In this document: positions 25,816-34,593 of the stretch, one piece after another | Position numbering within the stretch: position 1 is the first letter of the stretch | Layout: each line of letters opens with the position of its first letter | Origin: Sneathiella litorea | GTDB lineage: Bacteria > Pseudomonadota > Alphaproteobacteria > Sneathiellales > Sneathiellaceae | Assembly: GCF_009882915.1 (NCBI RefSeq) | Contig: NZ_WTUW01000002.1 | Coordinates: forward strand, 382,693-446,692 | Direction of reading: 5' to 3' | Length of the DNA: 64,000 nucleotides | Notes under the pieces: generated by a model | The model's input: the letters and a program-made list of their open reading frames with translations, nothing else | Told to the model about the DNA's origin: nothing | Database searches by the model: none | Made by a program: the position numbers and the translations under genes

Positions 25816-27077
25816 TTGGCGGAGACGAGCGCCGCAGCACGCGTTGCATAGTAGTAGGCATCGAAATTACGAAGCGTCGGCTTCTCCGGCAGGTCCGGCA
25901 TGGCCACATTCACAATGAAGGGAACCACCTGCTCGCTGATCCCGCCATGGGAACGGAGCGGAACCTCAAGACCAGAGAGGTCATGCCGATCTGCCGATGT
26001 CCCCAGCACCTGATTCTCGCCCGAGACGATCACCAGATCGCCGATCCGGTCCGCAGGCAACTGGAACTGTTCCGCCGCTGTGGCTTTGTTCACCACAAGG
26101 TCAATTCCCTTTGTTGCCTCCAGCTTGGCAATCACTGCGGCCTGATCCACTTCCGGCTCAAGATATGCGGTGGCAAAGGAACCAAGCGCCCCGTGATGCA
26201 CAACATAAGGATCGGTGATCGGCAGGATGACACGGCTTGCCCCTTCCCCGATTTCCTTGTCCAGAAGGTCCTGCAGATAGATCACATCTGGCGTGCCGTC
26301 GGCCTTGTGCTTGGGCTTCATGCCATGATCCGCGGTGACCACGATGGCGGCCCCAAGGGCGTCCAGCTGACCAAGATAGGAATCGAACATCTCATAGAAG
26401 GCATTGGCATCGGGGGTGCCCGGTGCGGCCTTGTGCTGCACATAATCCGTTGTTGTCAGATACATCAAGTCCGGCTTGAAGGAGGTCATCAGCTTCACCC
26501 CGGCATTGAAGACATACTCGGAAAGTTCCGCCGAATAAACGGAGGGCACCGGAATATCGAGGCTCTTCGACGCGTTGTCGATGCCATGTTCCGCCAGAGT
26601 TGTGGTGTCAGACTTTTCCGTCGAGAAACAGAGCGCCCGCCCCTCATCAAACTGAAGCCCGTAGCCGAGCAACGCCCGGAGCTTATCTTTCGCGGTCACG
26701 ATGGCAATACGCTTGCCCGCATCATAAAAGCTTTTGAAAATTGTCGGTACCCGAAGGAAGCGCGGATCATTCATCATCACTTCCTCCCCGGTTTCAGGAT
26801 CCAAGAGGAAGTTACCGCAAATGCCATGGACGGCGGGCGGCTGCCCTGTCGCAATCGACATATTGTTCGGGTTGGTAAAACTCGGAATAACGCAATGGGC
26901 GAGATGCATGGTGCCTGTCTCGCGGATGCGTTTCATCGTCGGCATCACACCGGCATCGATCGCCGCCTCGATATAGGCGTTCTCGCACCCGTCAAGGCAG
27001 ATCACAACCGCTGTTTGTCCGGGAATGGGATAGCTGCGGTCATTTACGGTCACGCCGCTTGGGGACATTTTATTCAT
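25812..27077 (-). CDS. phnA: Phosphonoacetate hydrolase
   Basis: 421 residues, alkaline-phosphatase superfamily. It opens with [13 protein letters not shown], has the nucleophile region [15 protein letters not shown] with the catalytic threonine, then VTADHGMKP and later [14 protein letters not shown], which supply zinc ligands. It cleaves the C-P bond of phosphonoacetate to acetate and phosphate. It lies between phnW (29 bp upstream) and phnY (4-bp overlap). Confidence 0.93.
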   Translation of the reverse strand: MNKMSPSGVTVNDRSYPIPGQTAVVICLDGCENAYIEAAIDAGVMPTMKRIRETGTMHLAHCVIPSFTNPNNMSIATGQPPAVHGICGNFLLDPETGEEVMMNDPRFLRVPTIFKSFYDAGKRIAIVTAKDKLRALLGYGLQFDEGRALCFSTEKSDTTTLAEHGIDNASKSLDIPVPSVYSAELSEYVFNAGVKLMTSFKPDLMYLTTTDYVQHKAAPGTPDANAFYEMFDSYLGQLDALGAAIVVTADHGMKPKHKADGTPDVIYLQDLLDKEIGEGASRVILPITDPYVVHHGALGSFATAYLEPEVDQAAVIAKLEATKGIDLVVNKATAAEQFQLPADRIGDLVIVSGENQVLGTSADRHDLSGLEVPLRSHGGISEQVVPFIVNVAMPDLPEKPTLRNFDAYYYATRAAALVSAK

Positions 27078-27106
27078 CGTATTTTCTCAACTCCAATTCA
27101 GATATT

Positions 27107-28309
27107 TCAGGCCGCGAGGCGGGCACGTTCTTTGAGCGCAGATTCAGGCGGGCTGGCGCTATCAACATTCATTTCTTCAAGGGATTCGCGCGCCGCTGTT
27201 ACGACATTACGCATGACTTGCTCATCAAGCCGTCCGATACAGCCAACCCGGAAACTGTCAACAACAGTCAGTTTGCCCGGATAAATGATAAAGCCGCGCG
27301 CTTTCATCAGGTCGTAAAAGCGCGGAAAGCTGAAATTCGGGTGATCCGGATTGAAGAAGGTTACAATAATCGGTGAGAGCCAGCGATCCTTCAGCAGGGT
27401 CTCAAAACCAAGCTCCCGCATACCCGCAACCATGACGTCACGGTTGCGTTCATACCGTGCGAGCCGGGCCGGCGCCCCGCCCTCTTCTTCATGCATCTCC
27501 AACGCCTTCATAAAGGCGGCAACCGTATGGGTTGGTGGCGTAAAGCGCCATTGCCCCGTTTTCTTGAAATTAACCCATTGGGCATGGGCATCCAGGCTGA
27601 GGGAATGGCAGTTCCCCTTGGCAGCTTCCAACTCAGATTTGCGGGCGATGATAAAGCCGAACCCCGGCACACCCTCAATACATTTATTGGCGGAAGAGAC
27701 CATGGCCTCATATTTGATCTCGCCAACTTTGAGCGGCAATGCGCCAAAAGCACTCATTGAGTCGATCAGCAGCTTGCGTCCTGCCGCGTCAACGACTTCA
27801 GCAATTTCTCCTACCGGGTTGAGAATACCTGAACTTGTTTCGCAATGGACAAGAACAACGTGGGTAATGGCGGGATCATCGGCAAGGGCCGCTGCAACCT
27901 CATCCCCGCGCGGCGGCATATAATCCCCTTTATCAATAATCGCATGATTGCGGCCAAGATAGTTGAGCGTTTCGACTATCCGCTTGCCGTAAGCCCCATT
28001 AACCAGCACCAGCGTTTTGCTGTCCGGCCCCAGAAAGGATCCCAGCATTGCCTCGACGGCGAAGGTTCCACTTCCTTGCATGGGAACGCAGTCAAAGTCA
28101 CCGCCGTCATCACCGGCAATGGCCAGTAGCTTTTCACAAAGTGACGCTGTCATCGCCCGGAAATCACCATCCCATGAACCCCAGTCCTTCAACATCGCCT
28201 GCTTAACTTCAAGCGACGTAGTCAAGGGGCCCGGGGTGAGCAAATAGGGCTCTCCCATATGCGGGGAAGAAAATGCTGCACCTGACTGCAATTCCTGATC
28301 CATTTTCAT
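27107..28309 (-). CDS. phnW: 2-Aminoethylphosphonate-pyruvate transaminase
   Basis: About 400 residues. I prefer ATG 28309, with AAGG 9 bp upstream; the frame is open to 28345 and another ATG lies at 28303. PLP-dependent class V aminotransferase: [19 protein letters not shown] near the start, [14 protein letters not shown], and the PLP lysine in [15 protein letters not shown]. It converts 2-aminoethylphosphonate and pyruvate to phosphonoacetaldehyde and alanine. First gene of the minus-strand operon phnW-phnA-phnY, divergent from the LysR gene. Confidence 0.94.
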   Translation of the reverse strand: MKMDQELQSGAAFSSPHMGEPYLLTPGPLTTSLEVKQAMLKDWGSWDGDFRAMTASLCEKLLAIAGDDGGDFDCVPMQGSGTFAVEAMLGSFLGPDSKTLVLVNGAYGKRIVETLNYLGRNHAIIDKGDYMPPRGDEVAAALADDPAITHVVLVHCETSSGILNPVGEIAEVVDAAGRKLLIDSMSAFGALPLKVGEIKYEAMVSSANKCIEGVPGFGFIIARKSELEAAKGNCHSLSLDAHAQWVNFKKTGQWRFTPPTHTVAAFMKALEMHEEEGGAPARLARYERNRDVMVAGMRELGFETLLKDRWLSPIIVTFFNPDHPNFSFPRFYDLMKARGFIIYPGKLTVVDSFRVGCIGRLDEQVMRNVVTAARESLEEMNVDSASPPESALKERARLAA

Positions 28310-28399
28310 CGCGTCAAACCTTCGCCTAAAAAAAGAATTAACCAACAGTGATCCAAAATCTAATTAACAACGTACTATATGTAAAATCGTTATTTAAAA

Positions 28400-28420
28400 T
28401 TGATATATAAATTTAATCGA
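28400..28420. promoter_or_regulatory. Candidate LysR-type operator between phnW and its regulator
   Basis: TTGAT-ATATAAATTTA-ATCGA, an imperfect dyad with the T-N11-A spacing of LysR-type regulators. It lies about 62 bp upstream of the regulator start and about 90 bp from the phnW start. Confidence 0.35.
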
Positions 28421-28481
28421 TACTAATAGCTTTAAATCTTAGGCTGGGCTATATTGTCGTTATATCAGGACTGGAAAAAAT

Positions 28482-29360
28482 ATGCGGTATGTTCAGTTAC
28501 GTGCCTTTCACTTCGTTGCCACGCAAGGCGGCTTCTCACGAGCAGCCGAAGCGCTATCCTTGACCCAACCGGCCATATCGGATCAGGTGCGTAAGCTAGA
28601 GACTGAGTATGACGTTTTGTTGTTTAATCGGCAAAAAAAGCAGGTCAGTCTGACTGATTTCGGTAAAAAACTTCTGGAAATTACCCATCGGATGTTCGAT
28701 GTGGAGCATCAGGCCCATGAATTATTGTCGGAATCGCGGGCACTGGGTTCTGCAAAGTTAAGAATAATTGCCGATTCAGTTCAGCATCTTCATCCTGTTC
28801 TCGGTCCCTTCCGTCAGCAATATCCAACAGTATTCATCTCCGTCAGCACCGGCAACACCTCGGAGATTATCGAAAAGCTTTGCAGTTATGAGGCGGATGT
28901 CGGTGTTCTTGGAGAAATCCCGGAATCGCGTGATTTTGATATTGTGAAACTGAGTTCCACCCCGATTATTGCCTTTGCCTCGAAAAGGAGTTCTGCGGGT
29001 AAACTTAAATCCATTTCCTTGGAGGAATTGGCCACCAAACCGTTGGTCCTTCGGGAAAAGGGATCAAAAACCCGCCAAAAACTTGAACAGATTGCTGACG
29101 CTGCCGGCCTTACCCTTAAACCGTCGATTGAGGCCGTGGGCCGGGAAGCTATCCGTGAAATCGTCGCGAGCGGTGCGGGTATCGGAATCGTATCCGAGGC
29201 CGAATTCGGCTATGACGAACGACTTTGCAAGATCCCGATTTCTGGATGCAAGCCGCTAATGGATGAAGCGCTGATTTGTTTGAAGGAACGCAGCAAGGGT
29301 AATCTCGTGAGCGCGTTCATGGAAATGGCCCATGATCGTATTTCGCTGGAGACAGTCTAA
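28482..29360 (+). CDS. LysR-family regulator of phosphonate genes
   Basis: 292 residues. The N-terminal winged helix-turn-helix reads LRAFHFVATQGGFSRAAEALSLTQPAISDQVRKLE, followed by a periplasmic-binding-like effector domain. It is divergent from phnW and convergent with the HD oxygenase gene, so it probably controls one or both phosphonate operons, with a phosphonate intermediate as likely effector. That role is inferred from position. Confidence 0.9.
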   Translation: MRYVQLRAFHFVATQGGFSRAAEALSLTQPAISDQVRKLETEYDVLLFNRQKKQVSLTDFGKKLLEITHRMFDVEHQAHELLSESRALGSAKLRIIADSVQHLHPVLGPFRQQYPTVFISVSTGNTSEIIEKLCSYEADVGVLGEIPESRDFDIVKLSSTPIIAFASKRSSAGKLKSISLEELATKPLVLREKGSKTRQKLEQIADAAGLTLKPSIEAVGREAIREIVASGAGIGIVSEAEFGYDERLCKIPISGCKPLMDEALICLKERSKGNLVSAFMEMAHDRISLETV

Positions 29361-29367
29361 GCGAGGC

Positions 29368-29961
29368 TCACGCCTGCGAGGCGCTATCAACGACCCGCTG
29401 CAACATGGGGGCATAGTGAGAAAAATCCGGCGTTTGCTTGCCAGGCACCTTGCCCTCATCATCCCATTTACGCACCTGGACGATGGCGTCAATATCGCTG
29501 TTCGCGGCAAATCTTTTCGCTGCCTCCTCGCTCATAGGGCCGCCCTGCAGCTTAAGGCTCAGGACGGAAGCATCGGATAGCTTCGCAAAATAGGCAGGCT
29601 CCGCGGTACAAAGGTAACGCTTCGCGGAAACATGATGGCGCACACAATCGGTAACAATTTTGGGAAAAAACGGCGCCAGAATAGCCGCCCCTGCCCGATC
29701 ATGATGACTATCAATGCCAAGTTCCGCCGCGTTATCGGGAAACTCATTGGTGAAATGCCCGATATCATGCAACAGCGCCGCAGCGATAATTTCTTCACTC
29801 GCGCCCGCCTCTTCTGCGAGTTCCGCCGTCTGAAACATATGCTCTGATATAGTCACGTCTTCCCCGAGATATTCTTCCGCCCCGCGGCGCGCAAATATGT
29901 CGGCGATGAAATCGACAACATTATTTTTTGTAAGTTTCGAATAGTCCGGCTTAGGCATCAT
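29368..29961 (-). CDS. PhnZ/TmpB-type HD-domain diiron oxygenase
   Basis: About 197 residues. It carries the mixed-valent diiron site of PhnZ: Tyr31 and Glu34 in YLGEDV, His41, His65-Asp66, His69, His87, and the phosphonate-binding His110 and Lys114 in RHHVSAKRYL, with LKLQGGPMSEEE-like sequence later. PhnZ oxidatively cleaves 1-hydroxy-2-aminoethylphosphonate to glycine and phosphate; TmpB does the same to the trimethylammonio analogue, giving glycine betaine. The partner dioxygenase next door favours TmpB-like activity. The start overlaps the upstream gene by 11 bp (ATGATGCCTAA), implying coupled translation. Confidence 0.85.
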   Translation of the reverse strand: MMPKPDYSKLTKNNVVDFIADIFARRGAEEYLGEDVTISEHMFQTAELAEEAGASEEIIAAALLHDIGHFTNEFPDNAAELGIDSHHDRAGAAILAPFFPKIVTDCVRHHVSAKRYLCTAEPAYFAKLSDASVLSLKLQGGPMSEEAAKRFAANSDIDAIVQVRKWDDEGKVPGKQTPDFSHYAPMLQRVVDSASQA

Positions 29962-31120
29962 TTATCCCCAAATTCTCGTGTTCAAGGGTTGCAAGCGTCG
30001 ACAGCAGGCCATCCTTATCAGGATAACATCCCTGAAGCCAGCGCGTTCCGTGACCGGAATAGGCGTTGCGGGCATGCAAAACGCGGGTGTTATCGACGAT
30101 AAAGCAGTCCCCGGGTTCCAGATGGAAGCTGACGGCCATGTCGGGATCATTGACGATTTCGCTTAACGCCCGATAGGCCGCGTAAAAATCCGGCATCTTA
30201 TCGAACGATACATCCGTAACAGGTGCAATGGAGCGATTATTGAAACGGACGCCAATTAGTTCTCCATCCGGTGCAAGTTCAATCATCGGTTTGCGCGATT
30301 GCAGGCAGACCTCCGACTGTCCAGTATATTCAAACTTCGCGCAATGGCTCGCGAGAAGGTCGAAGTATCCGGCGTTGATTTCCTGCAGACGCTTGACCGC
30401 CTGAAACCCGTCCACAACCAGCGACTCACCTCCTGTCGCGGAATTTTCCAGCGCATAGAGGATTTGCATGGTCGGCACCGGATCTCGATAGGGGTTATCC
30501 GTATGAGCCTGCAACCCGGCCGAGGTAAAGGCGAGATTGGTTGGTGTCACTTCGGCACGCACCTCAAACCATTTTCCGTAGTTCGTCTCCCTCACAAAGC
30601 CGAACAACGCCGCGACATCCAGAAGTGCCCCGCTTTTCACGGGACCACCCGTCATTTTCGCGAAACCATAGCGGCGCGCGGAACGAAGCCAGTCGGCGAG
30701 GGCCGCTTTATCGTTCGAGACCGTTTTGAAATCACCAGTCGGAATTTGATTATTCAGAGACTTATCCCAAAGCTCAACCTTCGGATCAAGCCATCCGGCA
30801 GGTCGCTCATGCGGCACATCATAGGCATGCTGCTGCAGCCAGTTCAGGTCATAGATGACTGACTTCCCATCAGGCTGAAATTCGACCGCAAGACAATCCG
30901 TCCCGTCTAACGAAACGGTAGAAATCTTCGTATCTGCCGGAATGTCATCAATGGTGATCAGTCGTTGCCCATTCTGCGGGGAGCGGGTATCCGCATCCAG
31001 CGCGTTATCACGGAGCCACATAGCATGAAACCGGAGTGTGCCGCCGCCTTGCAGGTGAAGGGCGATATAATCCCCTGCCCCGGCAAGCTCGACATTTTCT
31101 ATAGGATTATTTCCCGACAT
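29951..31120 (-). CDS. TmpA-like Fe(II)/2-oxoglutarate dioxygenase
   Basis: 389 residues built like gamma-butyrobetaine hydroxylase: an N-terminal small domain (LRFHAMWLRDNALDADTRSP) and a TauD-type dioxygenase domain with iron ligands in AHTDNPYRDP and the distal histidine in DNTRVLHARNAYSGHGTRW. TmpA hydroxylates 2-(trimethylammonio)ethylphosphonate at C1. This identification over a true butyrobetaine hydroxylase rests on the overlapping PhnZ/TmpB gene. The substrate could also be a less methylated aminoethylphosphonate. Confidence 0.78.
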   Translation of the reverse strand: MSGNNPIENVELAGAGDYIALHLQGGGTLRFHAMWLRDNALDADTRSPQNGQRLITIDDIPADTKISTVSLDGTDCLAVEFQPDGKSVIYDLNWLQQHAYDVPHERPAGWLDPKVELWDKSLNNQIPTGDFKTVSNDKAALADWLRSARRYGFAKMTGGPVKSGALLDVAALFGFVRETNYGKWFEVRAEVTPTNLAFTSAGLQAHTDNPYRDPVPTMQILYALENSATGGESLVVDGFQAVKRLQEINAGYFDLLASHCAKFEYTGQSEVCLQSRKPMIELAPDGELIGVRFNNRSIAPVTDVSFDKMPDFYAAYRALSEIVNDPDMAVSFHLEPGDCFIVDNTRVLHARNAYSGHGTRWLQGCYPDKDGLLSTLATLEHENLGINDA

Positions 31121-31144
31121 CTGTTTGGTATCCTGCCCTTGTCA

Positions 31145-33598
31145 TCACAATTTTATCTTTTTCATCTCGGGATCATATAGCGGCTGCAGATGTACTTTGC
31201 ATGGCACTCGCGTCAAGGCCACATCCAGCTCATAACTGCCATCCAGAACAAATTCCTTGTCTACGCCATCCGGGTTGCGAACGTAGCCATAGCCGATGGA
31301 CTTTTCAATTGTGTGACCGTATCCGCCGCTGGAAAGCCAGCCGACCCGCTCCCCATTCCGGTAGATCGTCTCCCGCCCGAGCAGGACGACATCGGGATCA
31401 TCCACCGTAAAGCAGGCCAGCATTTTCCGAACACCTTCCTTCTTCTGCGCCTCGATCGCAGCGCGCCCCTTAAAGTCCCGGCCAGACTTCATTTTGACGG
31501 CCCAGCCGAGGCCCGCCTCAATCGGGGTATGATCCGGACCGATATCCGCCCCCCAGGCCCGATAGCCCTTCTCAAGACGACAGCTTTCAATCGAGCGATA
31601 TCCCGCATTCCGGAGACCCAGCGGCGCGCCGGCGCTCATGAGGGCGTCATACACCTCTGCGGCATGCTCAACCGACATATGAAGCTCCCAGCCCAGCTCC
31701 CCCATATAGGTAAGCCGCAGCGCCATAACGGCATGACCCGCGATTTCAATCATTCTGCCGGTCGCAAAGGGAAATCCCTCATGCGAAATATCGTCATTCG
31801 TGACCTGTGCCATAATATCCCGCGATAACGGCCCCATCAGCGAGAGGACAGACCTCTGCTCCGTGATATCGCTTAACGCGAATGTCATATGCGACGGAAT
31901 ATTCTTCAAAATCCAGTTGTAGTCATGGGTCGCAAAGCCGGTTCCCGTGACGATATAGAACTCATTCTCATCCAGGCGGGTAACGGTCAGGTCGCATTCT
32001 ATCCCGCCATGGTCATTCAGCATCTGGGTATAGATAACCGATCCGGGCGGGCGCAGCACATCCCCCGCCGCAATCCAGTCAATCGCCGCCGCCGCATGTG
32101 GTCCGGCCAGGTGGAATTTTGCAAAGGACGTCTGGTCAATCAGGACTGCTGTCTCCCGCGCCGCCTTATGCTCCCGCGCGACGGCCGCGAACCAGTTTTG
32201 TCGACCAAAGCTATATATATCTTCCGGCGTTTCACTGGCCGCTATATCCGCAAACCAGTTCGGTCGTTCCCAGCCCAATTTCTCGCCGAAACAGGCGCCT
32301 ACCGATTTCAGCCTGTCATAAAGCGGGGAGGTTCTGAACGGGCGGCCGCTTTGATGCTCCTCATGTGGCCAGGCCATGGTGTAATGCTTGCCATAGGCTT
32401 CGACCGTGCGTTTTTTAATCCAATCATCATCAAAATGCGGACGACCGAAGCGGCGAATATCTGCGCCCCAGAGATCATAGGGTGGCTCCCCTTTTGCCAC
32501 CCACTCGGCGAGGACCATGCCCGCGCCGCCGCCCGAGGCGATACCAAAGGCATTGAACCCGGCGCCAACGAAGAAGTTCTTGAGTTCTGGTGCTTCGCCC
32601 AGAATGAAATTCCCGTCTGGAGTGAAACTTTCCGGTCCATTTACCAGTTCCTTGATCCCCGCCGTCTCTAACGCCGGAACGCGGCCAAGCGCGAGTTCCA
32701 TCATTGGCTCAAAATGATCAAAGTCGGATTGCAGGAGCGTAAAATGAAAATCCTCCGGAATGCCATCTTCCGCCCACAAAATCGGATTGGGCTCATACCC
32801 GCCCATAACAAGGCCGCCGACCTCCTCCTTGTAGTAGGTCAGTCGGTCAGGGTCACGCAACGTCGGCAGATTACGCGGCATGTCCGGTATTGTTTCAGTG
32901 ATCAGATATTGATGCTGCACCGGGACGAGTGGCACATTCACGCCGAAACGTCTTGCAAATTCCCGCGTCCATTGCCCGGCGCAGCAGACTACGATCTCAC
33001 ATTCGATAAACCCTTTGTTGGTCTGGACACCCTGTATTTTGCCCCGTTCGACCCGGATGTTTGTAACACTGGTATCCTCGAAAATCGTCGCCCCGGCCAT
33101 CCGCGCGCCTTTCGCCAGCGCCTGCGTTATATCGGAGGGGTTCGCCTGGCCATCGGTCGGTAGAAATGCTGCCCCAACCACATCCTCCACCGACATGATC
33201 GGCCAAAGTTTCTGCGCTTCTGTCGGGCTCAGAAGCTGCATGTCAAGACCGAAGGATTGTGCGGTCGTGGCCTGCCGCTTAACTTCCTCCCAGCGTGCCT
33301 CATTACAGGCAAGGCGAAGACCACCGTTCATCTTCCATCCGGTGGCGAGGCCGGTTTCCTCTTCCAGCCGGTTATAGAGATCGACGGAATAACCCAGAAG
33401 CTCAGTGATATTGGCGTTGGAGCGAAGTTGGCCGACCAGCCCCGCCGCATGAAAAGTGGTGCCGGAGGTAAGTTTCTTGCGCTCCAGCAGGACCGTATCC
33501 GTCCAGCCAAGTTTCGCGAGATGATAGGCCGTCGAGCAACCCACTATTCCGCCGCCGATCACGACCGCTTTTGCCGTAGCCGGTAGTTCTTTTGCCAT
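31145..33598 (-). CDS. Dimethylglycine/sarcosine dehydrogenase-like flavoprotein
   Basis: 817 residues with an N-terminal DAO-type FAD domain (GGGIVGCSTAYHLA; SGTTFHAAGL, where the histidine corresponds to the covalent FAD site) and a C-terminal aminomethyltransferase (GcvT-like) folate domain beginning near residue 430. Such enzymes oxidatively remove N-methyl groups from dimethylglycine or sarcosine and pass them to tetrahydrofolate. Located directly upstream of tmpA-like, it may process betaine-derived amines from TMAEP, or N-methylated aminoethylphosphonates. No enzyme for the first demethylation of betaine is present in the window. Confidence 0.82.
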   Translation of the reverse strand: MAKELPATAKAVVIGGGIVGCSTAYHLAKLGWTDTVLLERKKLTSGTTFHAAGLVGQLRSNANITELLGYSVDLYNRLEEETGLATGWKMNGGLRLACNEARWEEVKRQATTAQSFGLDMQLLSPTEAQKLWPIMSVEDVVGAAFLPTDGQANPSDITQALAKGARMAGATIFEDTSVTNIRVERGKIQGVQTNKGFIECEIVVCCAGQWTREFARRFGVNVPLVPVQHQYLITETIPDMPRNLPTLRDPDRLTYYKEEVGGLVMGGYEPNPILWAEDGIPEDFHFTLLQSDFDHFEPMMELALGRVPALETAGIKELVNGPESFTPDGNFILGEAPELKNFFVGAGFNAFGIASGGGAGMVLAEWVAKGEPPYDLWGADIRRFGRPHFDDDWIKKRTVEAYGKHYTMAWPHEEHQSGRPFRTSPLYDRLKSVGACFGEKLGWERPNWFADIAASETPEDIYSFGRQNWFAAVAREHKAARETAVLIDQTSFAKFHLAGPHAAAAIDWIAAGDVLRPPGSVIYTQMLNDHGGIECDLTVTRLDENEFYIVTGTGFATHDYNWILKNIPSHMTFALSDITEQRSVLSLMGPLSRDIMAQVTNDDISHEGFPFATGRMIEIAGHAVMALRLTYMGELGWELHMSVEHAAEVYDALMSAGAPLGLRNAGYRSIESCRLEKGYRAWGADIGPDHTPIEAGLGWAVKMKSGRDFKGRAAIEAQKKEGVRKMLACFTVDDPDVVLLGRETIYRNGERVGWLSSGGYGHTIEKSIGYGYVRNPDGVDKEFVLDGSYELDVALTRVPCKVHLQPLYDPEMKKIKL

Positions 33599-34480
33599 TC
33601 AGAGATAGTCCTTTTTAAAGCTTTCGTACGCCGGTTCGAACCTTTCAAGGCAGACCCGGGTATACTCTCCATAATCGAATTCTAGCGTGGAATAAAGCTC
33701 CGACACCATGCTCCACATCACCTCTCGCAAGAGGGATGCAATTTTCATCGCCTGATACCGAGACCAGAGTTCATCGCTGAGTGGTATCTCGAAATAGCAT
33801 TCCAGCATGTCCTTTTGCCTCGCGTCGGCAAAATCATTGTTGGAAGCCAATCCCGCAAGATCAAAAAGCGGCGTATTAAAGCCCGAATATTCCCAGTCGA
33901 TAAGCCAGAGTCGATCGCCATCGTCCAGAAAATTGGCTGCCAGAAGGTCATTATGGCCAAAAACGATATCATAGGGGCCGGACCTGGATTCTGCTTCTGT
34001 CGCAATCCGGAGATAATCCTCCAATCTGGCCTTGTAAGGGCTACCCCCATCCGCCAAATCCCGCACATAGTTCCGCAAGACATGAAACACCCAGAAAATC
34101 GGCGCCGGACCTTGCAGATAATACGGCATCTGCTGATGGCTGCGCCGGATAAGCTGAACCACTTTTTGCCGCGTCCCACTATCTTGGATATCTTCGGGAG
34201 TAAGAGTCTTGCCCTCTATGTATTCCAGGATCAGCACTCCCGGTTCATTATAAATAACGGCGGGTGATATTCCTGCTGCATGTGCGGCGCGGCTTGCGGC
34301 GAGTTCGTTCGTCCGAAGGATATAATGATACGGAACGTTCCCGCCAAGCCTGACCACAAAACGGCGCCCGCAATCCGTTACCAGATAATTTTCATTGGTC
34401 ATGCCGCCACTGAGCGGCTCTATCACCGGTCGGTCTTGCCATAAAGGAAATCCGGATATCTTATCTTCCGCCGCCGTCAT
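33599..34480 (-). CDS. Choline/aminoglycoside kinase-family phosphotransferase
   Basis: 293 residues. Kinase motifs: LSGGMTNENYLV (nucleotide loop), catalytic FGHNDLLAANFLDD (Brenner motif HxDxxxxN, here HNDLLAAN) and metal-binding LWLIDWEYSG. It is nearest to choline/ethanolamine kinases (LicA-like). First gene of the tmp-type operon; its stop is immediately followed by the flavoprotein start. Why a kinase is needed here is unclear: it could phosphorylate choline or another quaternary amine. Confidence 0.8.
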   Translation of the reverse strand: MTAAEDKISGFPLWQDRPVIEPLSGGMTNENYLVTDCGRRFVVRLGGNVPYHYILRTNELAASRAAHAAGISPAVIYNEPGVLILEYIEGKTLTPEDIQDSGTRQKVVQLIRRSHQQMPYYLQGPAPIFWVFHVLRNYVRDLADGGSPYKARLEDYLRIATEAESRSGPYDIVFGHNDLLAANFLDDGDRLWLIDWEYSGFNTPLFDLAGLASNNDFADARQKDMLECYFEIPLSDELWSRYQAMKIASLLREVMWSMVSELYSTLEFDYGEYTRVCLERFEPAYESFKKDYL

Positions 34481-34593
34481 TCCCCCTGCCCACTAACTTC
34501 ATATTGATATTAAAAGACTATTATCGACCCTATATTGCGCAATTATACCTATTATACTTACCAAAAAAAACAGTCTCTGGGCCCTATTTCACC

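Noticed and set aside
25794-27284. 496-codon plus-strand frame
   Set aside because: Shadow of the phosphonate genes phnA and phnW on the other strand; arginine/histidine-rich with no domain.
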